A stretch of 41,426 bases of DNA from a virus: positions 1 to 41,426 of IMG/VR virus record IMGVR_UViG_3300032805_000067. The stretch is one strand, 5' to 3'. The position numbers and the translations under genes are program-made. Under the pieces are notes generated by a model. The model searched no databases and was not told the DNA's origin. It saw only the letters and a list, made by a program, of their open reading frames with translations. The first letter of the stretch is position 1, and the number at the start of each line of letters is the position of its first letter. This document shows, one piece after another, positions 1 to 6,670 of the stretch.

Positions 1-26
1 GCTCCCATGTAGCGCCCTTCGCTCAC
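1..26 (-). CDS. Partial CDS running off the left end
   Basis: A GTG at 26-24 follows a strong purine-rich ribosome binding site (AAGGGAGGGAGG, five bases before the GTG). It opens a frame starting MSEGRYMG that leaves the window at base 1. It lies just downstream of the 78-aa gene and on the same strand, so it would be the next gene of the early operon. Only eight codons are visible and nothing can be said about function. If the molecule is circular and the ends join directly, the frame closes after about 22 codons, so it is either very short or truncated by missing sequence. Confidence 0.4.
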
Positions 27-54
27 TTTTTCCTCCCTCCCTTGCCCCACTTAG

Positions 55-291
55 CTATACATGCTCCGTCATGCTGTGAATCGTCGCAATAAACTCTCGC
101 AAGCGCTTGATTTCCTTCAAGAGTAGCTCGTTGCGCCCTTTTTCGAGTTGATAGTTTTTCGCTAGAAGCTCAGTCGCATCGAGCCGCAGGACATCGCCGT
201 TAGGTTGTACCTCAACTTCGCCATCAGCGGCTTCGTTCAGAAGCGCTTCGAGTTGCGCGATATTCGGTCTAGGTTTTACTTGCTCGCTCAC
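55..291 (-). CDS. Small coiled-coil protein, unknown function
   Basis: A 78-residue protein with a GTG start at 291, chosen because GGGAGG lies nine bases upstream. The first half is acidic (residues 15-45). The second half (about 45-75) is a charged amphipathic helix rich in Leu, Lys and Glu that looks like a short coiled coil. No family is recognised. It follows the replication gene in the leftward early operon, so a role in replication or recombination is possible, but that rests on position alone. Confidence 0.75.
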   Translation of the reverse strand: MSEQVKPRPNIAQLEALLNEAADGEVEVQPNGDVLRLDATELLAKNYQLEKGRNELLLKEIKRLREFIATIHSMTEHV

Positions 292-297
292 TTGCGC

Positions 298-411
298 TTA
301 CCTCCCTTGCCCACGATTCTTGGCGTTTGTCGTTGTACAGATTGCTCCAACTGCTCGCAATGCTTCTGTTTCGCGTGCTCCCCCTCCCCTTAGTGCGGTG
401 TGTGGTCTCAT
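298..411 (-). CDS. Possible 37-aa peptide
   Basis: An ATG at 411 opens a 37-codon frame that ends in TAA at 298-300, inside the ribosome binding site of the next gene. It fills the gap between the replication protein and the 78-aa gene. The product is basic and Gly/Arg-rich with one cysteine. There is no convincing ribosome binding site and no recognised family, so it could be chance. Confidence 0.3.
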   Translation of the reverse strand: MRPHTALRGGGARETEALRAVGAICTTTNAKNRGQGR

Positions 412-432
412 TCTAAAATCGCCTAAAGTAGA

Positions 433-1158
433 TCAGAGCGGCCTTTTCCTGAAACGCGCGTCGATCTCCATCTTTTCGACCTGGCGCTTGAGCGTGAAGA
501 ACTGCGCCGGGACTTTGACCTTCTCGTGCTGACAGCGTTGTGCGGTTCGCTCCATGGCGTCGGTGAACTCGCCGGTTTTCTCGACTCCGGCGAACTCTTC
601 GGTCCAGATCGCTCGGAAGCGTTTCGGTCCGAAAGGTGCGAAATTTAGTGATGAAAAAGCAGCAGCAGAAGCAGCAGCGCCGTACTGCTTCTTCTCTCCT
701 TCTGTATCTCCTTCTCCCTCTCCTTCTCCCTCTGTCTTGTTACCTTGTGTGTAACTTTGCCGGTCACTTCGCTGTAACCCTTTGCGGTATTTCTTTTGGC
801 GTTGGTACTCGGACTGGTACTTATCCCAGTTGATCAGGGTTAACTTATAGAGCCGAATAGGGATCTCTTGTGTGATCTCGATCTGGATCTTTCCGGTGCG
901 CTCGAAAAGACAGAAGGTTGCTTCGACATCCATCGGTTCAGATAGCAGCGATTGAAACTTCGTGATCGGATAGCCGACAAAGGATCCGTTAACCTGGCCG
1001 GCACAGATGATGCCTGGCGTCCTGGATCGGCCTGCCATCGCGAGCAGGTCAATCCAGAAAGCCCGTTGACTGTCTGTCATCTCGAAACGTGTAGTTCCAT
1101 CGAGCCATTCGTTCACCCATAATTTGACCCATGTCCTTTTTCCGAAGCGGGGATTCAA
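433..1158 (-). CDS. Replisome organiser-like replication protein
   Basis: A 241-residue protein. The N-terminal half (about 8-120) contains the pattern of phage replisome organisers and DnaT/O-like proteins: a VKLWVNEWLDG stretch, aromatic-rich helices, an ITKFQSLL helix and a LINWDKYQ motif followed by a basic helix (residues 118-128). A low-complexity GEGEGEG linker joins this to a C-terminal domain (about 170-241). Known proteins of this type bind origin iterons and load the host DnaB-type helicase. The start is TTG, with AGGAG seven bases upstream. DnaA-box-like repeats lie just 5' of the gene at 1219-1247. No phage polymerase or helicase gene is visible, which fits host-dependent replication. 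The family assignment rests on pattern and position. Confidence 0.65.
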   Translation of the reverse strand: MNPRFGKRTWVKLWVNEWLDGTTRFEMTDSQRAFWIDLLAMAGRSRTPGIICAGQVNGSFVGYPITKFQSLLSEPMDVEATFCLFERTGKIQIEITQEIPIRLYKLTLINWDKYQSEYQRQKKYRKGLQRSDRQSYTQGNKTEGEGEGEGDTEGEKKQYGAAASAAAFSSLNFAPFGPKRFRAIWTEEFAGVEKTGEFTDAMERTAQRCQHEKVKVPAQFFTLKRQVEKMEIDARFRKRPL

Positions 1159-1179
1159 GGTGTGTCTCCTCTGTGCGAC

Positions 1180-1208
1180 AAGTTACGCTGCGCGATGTAA
1201 CACGTCAA
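1180..1208 (-). promoter_or_regulatory. Weak possible promoter before the replication gene
   Basis: On the minus strand TTGACG (1208-1203) is followed, after 17 bases, by TAACTT (1185-1180). The -35 is good and the -10 poor. It would give transcripts starting just before the ribosome binding site of the replication gene. The octamer TTGACGTG is identical to one after the capsid gene (24993-24986). Confidence 0.3.
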
Positions 1209-1218
1209 GTAATCCCCC

Positions 1219-1247
1219 TATGGAAAACGTGTGGGAAGTGTGGAAAA
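1219..1247 (-). repeat. Three DnaA-box-like iterons, candidate origin
   Basis: Reading the minus strand, three nine-base units follow each other in the same direction: TTTTCCACA (1247-1239), CTTCCCACA (1238-1230) and, after two bases, TTTTCCATA (1227-1219). The first matches the relaxed DnaA box TTWTNCACA exactly, the third differs at one base and the second at two. They occupy the gap directly upstream of the replisome-organiser gene, the usual place for phage origin iterons. Their role as an origin or as host DnaA sites is inferred. Confidence 0.5.
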
Positions 1248-1248
1248 G

Positions 1249-1485
1249 TTAACGCTTTTTCTGCGGACGCTCGACTCCGACGATCTGCGCGCCGATGGCC
1301 ACGCGACACTCTTGTTTCGCACAGAAAAGTGTCTCGACGATCACACCGTCTTCGAAGTCGTACCGAAGGCGTTTTAGCTCGAGCGGATCGGCGCCGCATC
1401 CCGGGCAGGTCGGATAGATCACCTCCGGGCCTGGCTGAACGTCAGGGGAGCTCGCTACGGGGCTTTCTTGGGTTTCTTCGATCAC
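1249..1485 (-). CDS. Small zinc-ribbon protein
   Basis: A 78-residue protein. Its middle has CPGCG (about 28-32) and, some 25 residues later, CAKQEC, a four-cysteine arrangement expected to bind one zinc ion. The C-terminus is basic. GTG at 1485 is preferred because it overlaps the HNH gene stop as GTGA and has GGAG seven bases upstream; an ATG two codons earlier (1491) is also possible. It lies in the early operon between the HNH gene and the replication gene. Function is unknown; zinc ribbons of this size often bind nucleic acid or protein. Confidence 0.7.
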   Translation of the reverse strand: MIEETQESPVASSPDVQPGPEVIYPTCPGCGADPLELKRLRYDFEDGVIVETLFCAKQECRVAIGAQIVGVERPQKKR

Positions 1486-1742
1486 TTCCATTCTCCTCGC
1501 GCGATCAGTGTGTCGCGCACAAACTGCCGTTTTTCGTCGAGATCCTTGAAAAGCTTATCGCTGAGCATTGCGTTGCACCTTTTGCAACTAGGGTAGAGGT
1601 TCGCCGGATCTCTTAGCGAGCCCCCTTGGACGACCGGCCGGATGTGATCCCACACGGTCGCCCACTCCTGGAAGCAATAGCCGCAAGGCGTGAATGCGGG
1701 GATTCTGCGCTTCGTTCTCCCCCGCCTGGGGTTACGCATCAT
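1482..1742 (-). CDS. HNH endonuclease
   Basis: An 86-residue HNH nuclease. A CGYC knuckle (about 20-23), the DHIRPV core with the catalytic His (about 32-37), a GG turn, NLYPSC and the second knuckle CKRC give the complete beta-beta-alpha metal fold with two CxxC zinc knuckles. It is a single compact domain, as in small phage HNH proteins. Its start overlaps the end of the upstream gene by about 11 bases, so it is translated as part of the early operon. It could be a nicking enzyme acting in recombination or an adopted homing nuclease; position in the replication cassette favours a DNA-processing job. Confidence 0.85.
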   Translation of the reverse strand: MMRNPRRGRTKRRIPAFTPCGYCFQEWATVWDHIRPVVQGGSLRDPANLYPSCKRCNAMLSDKLFKDLDEKRQFVRDTLIARGEWK

Positions 1743-2241
1743 TTTCCGACCGATCGCTTGTCTGGCTGCCTGGCGTCGCCGGCGTACCAGGGATAAAGCG
1801 GCGTTCTACACGCGCGCCGCAATGTTGGAGGATCACGGTCGCGAACTCGACCGCTTGCGGTTTCGGGAGCGCGATCCAGGTGACGCGCTTCCCGAAGTCG
1901 AGTCGGATGAATTGCTCGTTCGAGCTCACAAGAAGCTGTAGTTCTCCTTCGTCGTGCTCGTTGAGCTTGCCGTCAGAGAATTCGCCGGTCGCTCCTAGCA
2001 TGCCGGCGACCGTCATTCGACCGACTATGTCCGCGAGTTTCTTGTCGTCTGAGGGATAACCACAGTTGCAGACTTGCCTTTGTTCGAGATCGTATTCGGC
2101 CTGCGCGAGCGCCGCGCGATCGTCGAGTGTGGCTCGAGCTTCCGGCGGAGTGTTCGTTAAGGCGTCACGGGCTTCCTGGTACGCGCGAAGCCCGTTCTCG
2201 CCGAGTGGGCAATTCTCTCCGTGATGTACGGTGATCTTCAA
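1732..2241 (-). CDS. Unknown early protein
   Basis: A 169-residue protein beginning MKITVHHGE. The frame is open further upstream, but TTG at 2241 is chosen because it overlaps the preceding stop as TTGA and has GAGGGAG eight bases before it. Residues 25-60 form an Ala-rich helix. A CNCGYP motif near residue 58 is the only cysteine cluster, and the second half looks alpha/beta. The last 20 residues are Pro/Thr/Ser-rich and disordered. No family is recognised. It belongs to the translationally coupled early run between the recombination and replication genes. Confidence 0.75.
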   Translation of the reverse strand: MKITVHHGENCPLGENGLRAYQEARDALTNTPPEARATLDDRAALAQAEYDLEQRQVCNCGYPSDDKKLADIVGRMTVAGMLGATGEFSDGKLNEHDEGELQLLVSSNEQFIRLDFGKRVTWIALPKPQAVEFATVILQHCGARVERRFIPGTPATPGSQTSDRSENDA

Positions 2242-2891
2242 ATCGGTAGCTCCCTCTGAAGCGGCTCGATCTTGAGCCAGAATTCCGCTCCGTCGTTCCA
2301 GGCTCCCCACTCAATTACTTTTTTTGAGCGCTCCATAAGCAAGCGAAACTTGAATCGCGTTACGAGCTTCGACTTCCCCTTGCCGGTTTCCTCGACGACC
2401 TGGATCACGGCCTTCGAGAAGTCCGCGTCGACCGATAGGAGCGAGTTCTTCTCTTTCGGATCCACGAAGACGCGAAGCTGGACGCCAGGGATCCCGCCGA
2501 CTTGCACTAGGGGATTCCCTGAGAGTTTCAGCCATTCCCAAGCTTCTTTGACGCGCTTCGGAATGAAGCCGTCGTGCTCCTTCTCGAGCGGAAACGAGAA
2601 GTCGAGATGCACGTACGCATCTCCGTCTTTATTGCGCTCAAGTCCGAGTCCGACGTAGCTTGCGAGGAGCCGGCCGTTTTGAACCGCGACGGGCTTCTTC
2701 GCTTCTTCCGGAGCGGCGAGCAGTTCTTTTTGCTTCGGCTCGACTACGTGCTCGGGCCCGAGAACTGCCGCGGCTTCTGCGATCGGATGAATCTTCTTCG
2801 GCGCCGGCGGCGGAGGATCTTCCGGATCCGCCGGCCGGTTCGAGAGAAGACGCTGCGAGGTCAATTTTCCTGAGTTTACTTTTCGAGCCAT
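2238..2891 (-). CDS. Unknown early protein with Pro-rich linker
   Basis: A 217-residue protein. The N-terminus is basic (MARKVNSGK), followed by a proline-rich stretch around residue 25-30 and a flexible region to about 75. The remainder (about 80-217) looks like a compact beta-rich domain with LDFSFP, GVQLRVFVD and KFRLLMERS strands. The ATG at 2891 has AGGAG upstream. No family is recognised. Position between the recombination genes and the replication genes would suit a single-strand-binding or recombination accessory protein, but nothing in the sequence proves that. Confidence 0.75.
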   Translation of the reverse strand: MARKVNSGKLTSQRLLSNRPADPEDPPPPAPKKIHPIAEAAAVLGPEHVVEPKQKELLAAPEEAKKPVAVQNGRLLASYVGLGLERNKDGDAYVHLDFSFPLEKEHDGFIPKRVKEAWEWLKLSGNPLVQVGGIPGVQLRVFVDPKEKNSLLSVDADFSKAVIQVVEETGKGKSKLVTRFKFRLLMERSKKVIEWGAWNDGAEFWLKIEPLQRELPI

Positions 2892-2991
2892 AAGGTGCGA
2901 ATTCTCCTATCAGCGCTTTCGCGCGTTGTCTTTGCTCCCTGAGTACAGACGAGAGATCGTGATCCCTGTGCCGTTCATCCATGGGCGGGGC

Positions 2992-3006
2992 CTTAATTTA
3001 ATTAAG
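2992..3006. repeat. AT-rich palindrome in a GC-rich gap
   Basis: CTTAATT and AATTAAG flank a single T, giving a perfect seven-base inverted repeat in the otherwise gene-free stretch 2892-3001. It includes the stop codon of the small zinc gene. The arms are too AT-rich for a terminator and there is no T tract. The gap also holds a 22-codon frame (2910-2978) without a convincing ribosome binding site. Confidence 0.3.
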
Positions 3007-3142
3007 CCGCTTTTATGCGCGGCTCGCTGTAGTTCTTGCACTTGCATCCGACGAGATGGCACGGCCACTTCATTTTGCCGGGGCGCTTCGGATGCAACGA
3101 GAAAGAGTGTCCGCACTTCGAGCATGCGGTCGGCGGCTTCAT
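3002..3142 (-). CDS. 46-aa Cys/His zinc protein
   Basis: A 46-residue protein starting at ATG 3142, which overlaps the preceding stop as ATGA and has GGAAGG ten bases upstream. It contains CSKC near residue 8, a His-rich segment, and CHLVGCKC near residue 31, giving a likely zinc-binding site made of Cys and His ligands. The C-terminus is basic. It is probably a small nucleic-acid- or protein-binding adaptor; the exact role is unknown. It is one of many very small zinc-type proteins in this genome. Confidence 0.7.
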   Translation of the reverse strand: MKPPTACSKCGHSFSLHPKRPGKMKWPCHLVGCKCKNYSEPRIKAA

Positions 3143-3837
3143 TGTGCGCCAACCTTCCGAGAGATCTCGCTCTCTTCCTGCCAGATCTCGATGCCCTTGA
3201 TCGGCGCCTTGTCGCCGAGCGCCGTGACGACCTTCGTGATCTTCGAAGGAGTCGGATCGCAGTATTCGCGCTGAACTTCGTCGGGGTTTACGATCCGCCA
3301 CTTCCAGCGCTTCGTGATGACGGAGCCCGATTGTTTCGGAGTTGCCGGCGCCGAAGGTGCGATCGCCGGGAGTGGAACACTCTTCGCCTGGTCGAAGAGC
3401 ACGCCGGCGGCTTCAGTGTCGCCGCGCTTCTCGAGCTTCTTCGCTTCCCGGGTGAGCTCCTTCGCGGCTTCTTTCTGCAGGAGCTCGGCAGCCTTTTTGC
3501 GCGTCTCCGCCGCGATCCGTTCCTGCTCTCGGCGATAGACCGAACGTTTCGCGAGGAGCTCTTGTTTCGAGATCACGATCGGTTTAAGAAACTGATCGCG
3601 GAGCCCGACGGCCATCTTGTGAAGATTGTGAAGTCCGGAAACGAACGGGTCGAAGATCTCGCCGACCCGTTTGATAGCATGGTCGTGGCGCTCTATGAGC
3701 GCCCATGACGCGACGAAGTGATCCTCCGTCGTGATCACAAGCGACTTCGATTGATCGACGAGCGGAGCGATCTGGCTCGAGAGTTTCTTCTGATCTGGAA
3801 TTTTCGGAAGCTTGAATTCCGCTAAAGCTGTAGTCAT
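3139..3837 (-). CDS. RecT-associated coiled-coil phage protein
   Basis: A 232-residue protein beginning MTTALAEF. ATG 3837 is chosen over an upstream ATG because it overlaps the nuclease stop as ATGA and has GGGAG upstream. Residues about 40-90 are helical, then a long highly charged coiled coil rich in Glu, Lys and Arg (about 95-155). A proline-rich hinge with repeated Ala-Pro follows, and a compact C-terminal domain contains KRWKWRIVNPDEVQREY. The same architecture (coiled coil, Pro hinge, then a RKxWKxxIxDP-type domain) is common beside RecT or Red genes in many phages, where its function is still unknown. It may structure the recombinase-nuclease complex. Confidence 0.7.
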   Translation of the reverse strand: MTTALAEFKLPKIPDQKKLSSQIAPLVDQSKSLVITTEDHFVASWALIERHDHAIKRVGEIFDPFVSGLHNLHKMAVGLRDQFLKPIVISKQELLAKRSVYRREQERIAAETRKKAAELLQKEAAKELTREAKKLEKRGDTEAAGVLFDQAKSVPLPAIAPSAPATPKQSGSVITKRWKWRIVNPDEVQREYCDPTPSKITKVVTALGDKAPIKGIEIWQEESEISRKVGAQ

Positions 3838-4478
3838 ATCGCATTCTCCCTGTAGACTGAATTGAACTGCATCTTCCACGTCGACGCGTGCAACAAAGAC
3901 GCGAAAACGTCGAAGTCGGACCGCTGACCGAACACTGTCACCTTCGGGAACCCGTCCGCACCAAGTTGTACGACCATTCTTTTCCTGACCATGAAGCGCG
4001 CGAGTGCGGTCGCGAGCCTATCATGCGCCAGACCGGCCGCATAGCCGGCGAGTTGTACCCCGTGATGCGGATAGACTTTCCCGATCTTCAACTCGGCGAG
4101 TGTCTCGTCCTTCTTGAGAAAACCGAAATTGTCGATCTGCATTCCGAAGGTCATCGCGTTCAGGTGCCCGATCTGCTGGAACTCAGACAGGATCGGTTTA
4201 TAGCCGGTTTGTTCCTTGAAGCGGATCCACGCGTCGAGGTACGGACGGACGCGATCGTCACAACCGCCAAACTTCGAAATGTTGTGAAGATGGCAAGCTT
4301 TGTGCACCTCACGGCCGAGCTCGGAGCGCTTTTCGAGCACGTCTTCCGCGATGTACGGGGAAAGAAATTGAAGTGCGGAAGAGATCACCCCGCTACAGCT
4401 TGGGATGATCCGTCCGTTCAGGGAGTATTCGTGTTTATCAGGATCGAACGCGAAAGCGTCGAGCTCGTAGCGGTTCAC
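3834..4478 (-). CDS. PD-(D/E)XK nuclease, RecB/Cas4-like, RecT partner
   Basis: A 214-residue nuclease of the PD-(D/E)XK fold as found in RecB, Cas4 and lambda-type exonucleases. The signature is visible in order: an early conserved His in a GREVHKACH helix (about 55-63), the catalytic Asp in MQIDNFGF, then AELKIGK (the ExK pair) and the QLAGYAAG helix with its Gln/Tyr. It would resect double-stranded ends to give the single strand that RecT coats. The GTG start overlaps the RecT stop as GTGA, so the two are translated together. Confidence 0.85.
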   Translation of the reverse strand: MNRYELDAFAFDPDKHEYSLNGRIIPSCSGVISSALQFLSPYIAEDVLEKRSELGREVHKACHLHNISKFGGCDDRVRPYLDAWIRFKEQTGYKPILSEFQQIGHLNAMTFGMQIDNFGFLKKDETLAELKIGKVYPHHGVQLAGYAAGLAHDRLATALARFMVRKRMVVQLGADGFPKVTVFGQRSDFDVFASLLHASTWKMQFNSVYRENAI

Positions 4479-5635
4479 GTTCCCTCTTTCATGACCTTGA
4501 GCACAGCGGAAAACTGCGATTTCCGGACCTGACGAATGCTAGTGATCCGGTACGTTTTGTGCAAGTACGCGTTCACCTCATCGGGAACTTTCCAGCCCGA
4601 GGAAACCGCGGCGGAGAAGATCTCGGTTTGCTGTTTTGTGTCGATCACCGGATCTTCACTTGCCGGCGGGATCACCGCTTTCGGAACGCCGGAGTTCGCC
4701 GGCTTCACGTCGATCGGTTTCTTGGTCGGCGGATTTTTGGGTTTCGCCGATTTTTCTACGGGTGCGGCTTTTTCCTGTTTTTCCTCTGCTTTTGAGGTGA
4801 CTTCGATCGTCGGCTCGAGCGGTTCGTCCGATTCAGGCTCCGGCGGATTCTCGACCACTTCGAAGCCGTGAAGCGTCGGAACGAGCAGGCCCTTGCGCTC
4901 GCCGTACTCGTCGATCATCACCGCGCGGAGGAGCTCGGCGCGCTTGTCCGTCGTCGACATCGGGAGCCGCTTCGCAAGCCGGCGGACCGGAGTCTTCCTC
5001 CACATCTCCGCTTCGTCGGTCACCCATGGCGTCGACTTTTTGAACTTGATCCACGAGCGCCAGGAGTTCGAACGATTGCGCGCCGCTTCGATCTGAACCT
5101 TCTCCATGTATTCGAAGTCCGTTCGGCCGGAGAGGAACTCGACGACGGCGTACGCGCCGAGCCAGTTGTCGCTTTTATCGTCCTTCGGGATCGGTCCCGG
5201 TGCGTGCTGCAGTTCGCGCCTGGTTCCGAGTACGCGCTTGAACTTGTCACCGCGGCGAACGATCTCCGCCGAGATGGAACTCGTCGCTCCGGACTGGTAG
5301 GCGAGGTGCATGAAGCCGCGGTAACCGACGATCAGCGTGCATTCGCCGGAGAAGGGTACGAGATAAGCGTGTCCCATGACTTTCTCGAGCTCGAGCCCGA
5401 GTTGTGCGGATTCGATCACGCAAGCGGTGATCGAGAGCGGTGAACACTTCAGGAGCGCATCGCTCGCCATGATCATTGTGCGCGCCAGGCGTACGATGTG
5501 ATCCGGCGTGATGATGCCGCTCTGAATCGCGCGGTTCGGAAGCGCTCGAGCGAGTTCGTCTTTGAAGCTTTTGCTCTCGATGAGTGTCAGGACATCTTTG
5601 TTCGGTTTCGTGAGTGCGGTGTTCTCGGCGGTCAA
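4475..5635 (-). CDS. recT: RecT family single-strand annealing protein
   Basis: A 386-residue RecT-type recombinase. The core (about 30-260) shows the family pattern: the LxxCSPLSITACVIESAQLGLELEKVMGHAYLVPF-type region seen as LSITACVIESAQLGLE, then LIVGYRGFMHLAYQSG, EIVRRGDKF and the WRKTPVRRLAKRLPMS region. These proteins anneal complementary strands and promote strand invasion. The C-terminal 120 residues are a Pro/Lys/Glu-rich linker and a short helical domain that may dock a partner. The start is TTG with AGGGAG six bases upstream. It precedes the RecB-like nuclease, completing a RecET/Red-type pair. Confidence 0.95.
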   Translation of the reverse strand: MTAENTALTKPNKDVLTLIESKSFKDELARALPNRAIQSGIITPDHIVRLARTMIMASDALLKCSPLSITACVIESAQLGLELEKVMGHAYLVPFSGECTLIVGYRGFMHLAYQSGATSSISAEIVRRGDKFKRVLGTRRELQHAPGPIPKDDKSDNWLGAYAVVEFLSGRTDFEYMEKVQIEAARNRSNSWRSWIKFKKSTPWVTDEAEMWRKTPVRRLAKRLPMSTTDKRAELLRAVMIDEYGERKGLLVPTLHGFEVVENPPEPESDEPLEPTIEVTSKAEEKQEKAAPVEKSAKPKNPPTKKPIDVKPANSGVPKAVIPPASEDPVIDTKQQTEIFSAAVSSGWKVPDEVNAYLHKTYRITSIRQVRKSQFSAVLKVMKEGT

Positions 5636-5645
5636 AGTATTCTCC

Positions 5646-5936
5646 CTATTTTGTCGCGAGGTAAATCCCGAGCGCCACGATCGCGAGCGCGGCGAGCCAA
5701 GGCAGCATTTTCCAGACCGTTCGCTGTGCGAACGTGAGTGTTAAACGCGGCTTTGATGGGACGAAAAGTGCACCGGAACCGATGCACATCGGACAGATGG
5801 TATGCGTCGGAAGGTATCGCCGGCCGCGACAGTTCGGACAAACTCTCGCGTACCCTTCGACGACACCTTCCCGGCCGGCTTCGATGAGATCATCAAGAGA
5901 CAGACATTGAATCGGCTGCAACGGGCGGGTTTGCAT
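5646..5936 (-). CDS. Zinc-knuckle protein with one membrane helix
   Basis: A 96-residue protein starting at ATG 5936 with AAGGAG ten bases upstream. The centre carries CPNCRGRRY (about 40-48) and CPMCIGSG (about 55-62), a DnaJ-like pair of CxxC knuckles that should bind zinc. The C-terminus has one hydrophobic helix (WLAALAIVALGIYLA, about 80-94) that would anchor it in the inner membrane with the zinc domain in the cytoplasm. It overlaps the end of the ribbon-helix-helix gene. It is an early gene, so an interaction with a host membrane process is plausible but unproven. Confidence 0.75.
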   Translation of the reverse strand: MQTRPLQPIQCLSLDDLIEAGREGVVEGYARVCPNCRGRRYLPTHTICPMCIGSGALFVPSKPRLTLTFAQRTVWKMLPWLAALAIVALGIYLATK

Positions 5937-6105
5937 TGCCGGGTTTCTCCTTTTTCGCCTTGAAGTACTCGAACAGGATCTCGACGATCGTCGGACCAAG
6001 CTTGCGCCGGCGATCGCGCGCTTCCTGCTCAAGTTCGCCGATCAGCTCCGGCGTCAGATACGCCGCGACATGCCGATAGGGCGGCTTCTGCGATTTCTTC
6101 GCCAT
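5893..6105 (-). CDS. Ribbon-helix-helix DNA-binding protein
   Basis: A 70-residue protein. After a basic tail (MAKKSQKPPYR) comes HVAAYLTPELIGELEQ, a short beta strand followed by a helix, and then a second helix TIVEILFEYF; this is the ribbon-helix-helix (MetJ/Arc/CopG) arrangement in which two strands insert into the major groove. The last 20 residues are disordered. ATG 6105 is chosen for its GGAGG at five bases; ATG 6108 is an alternative. It is the first gene of the leftward operon, next to a palindromic divergent promoter, so it most likely binds there and controls both directions. Confidence 0.8.
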   Translation of the reverse strand: MAKKSQKPPYRHVAAYLTPELIGELEQEARDRRRKLGPTIVEILFEYFKAKKEKPGNANPPVAADSMSVS

Positions 6106-6122
6106 CATCACCTCCAAGGTAG

Positions 6123-6152
6123 ATTATAGCTTATTATTTTTCTTGACGTCAA
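6123..6152 (-). promoter_or_regulatory. Leftward early promoter
   Basis: On the minus strand TTGACG (6152-6147), 18 bases, then a perfect TATAAT (6128-6123). The predicted start near 6116 gives a very short leader with GGAGG before the ribbon-helix-helix gene. This is the strongest promoter-like sequence in the window. Its -35 is part of the palindrome TTGACGTCAA shared with the rightward promoter. Confidence 0.8.
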
Positions 6153-6172
6153 CTAAGAATTTCTGGGATAAT
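6143..6172 (+). promoter_or_regulatory. Rightward early promoter, mirror of the leftward one
   Basis: On the plus strand TTGACG (6143-6148), 18 bases, then GATAAT (6167-6172). The -35 hexamers of the two promoters overlap in TTGACGTCAA (6143-6152), so polymerase probably cannot occupy both at once. The leader (about 6179-6224) can fold a GGGGAA/TTCCCC hairpin (6183-6188 with 6205-6210) just before the GAAGGGAG ribosome binding site. Confidence 0.75.
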
Positions 6173-6224
6173 GGGTTCAATAGGGGAACGGTCCGAAGCC
6201 AGGTTTCCCCGAAGGGAGAATCGC

Positions 6225-6410
6225 ATGGATCAAACTTTTACAGGTGGGATGGCCAGGCTCGCGGCGATCTTCGATCGCTTGCTGAAGCCGCGGCCAGTTG
6301 TCGAGGTTTGTGATCGTTGCGGCTATGACTCGTGTGTGTGTGGCGATCCAGACTTCGAGCTCTTCGTGTCTCAGGAGCTCGACGCCGCGGAAGATCGCGA
6401 GGTGCGCTAG
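6225..6410 (+). CDS. 61-aa cysteine-cluster protein, first rightward gene
   Basis: A 61-residue protein starting at ATG 6225 with AAGGGAG eight bases upstream; an upstream in-frame ATG at 6171 overlaps the -10 box and is rejected. Residues 1-20 form a hydrophobic/basic helix. CDRCGYDSCVCG (about 28-39) is a tight four-cysteine cluster likely to hold zinc. The tail is acidic. It opens the only plus-strand operon. Function unknown; it could be a host-takeover factor acting through protein contacts. Confidence 0.75.
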   Translation: MDQTFTGGMARLAAIFDRLLKPRPVVEVCDRCGYDSCVCGDPDFELFVSQELDAAEDREVR

Positions 6411-6670
6411 TGAGCGCGACCGCCACACTCGCGCCAGTCCGCAAAGCCAAGAAAAACGCCGTCCCTGGCGTCACTACCTACTATGTCCCGAGCGAAGCCG
6501 ATCCGAAGCAGGAGTACATCGTCGTCGCCGTCGATCGCGATGGGATCACGATCCGGTTCTGCCAATGTCCGGACTTCTTCACGCGCCGGCTTCCGACCTT
6601 CGGGACTGGACACTTCGAAGGTTGCAAGCATTGTCTTCGCACCGTTGATTTTGAGGAGCAGCAAGCATGA
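6410..6670 (+). CDS. SWIM-type zinc finger protein
   Basis: An 86-residue protein from GTG 6410, which shares one base with the previous stop (TAGTG). After a short basic tail it has strands YIVVAVD and ITIRF, then CQCPDFFTRR and, 16 residues later, CKHC. The C-x-C ... C-x-H pattern preceded by beta strands is that of SWIM zinc fingers, known to bind DNA or proteins in diverse chromatin and recombination factors. Such a minimal SWIM domain as a whole protein is unusual. Its job in the phage is unknown. Confidence 0.7.
   Translation: MSATATLAPVRKAKKNAVPGVTTYYVPSEADPKQEYIVVAVDRDGITIRFCQCPDFFTRRLPTFGTGHFEGCKHCLRTVDFEEQQA

Noticed and set aside
661-745. A microsatellite or CRISPR-like repeat
   Set aside because: The TCTCCTTC runs encode the GEGEGEG linker of the replication protein; there are no spacers.
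2910-2978. A 22-codon leader peptide
   Set aside because: No convincing ribosome binding site and no similarity to a known leader.
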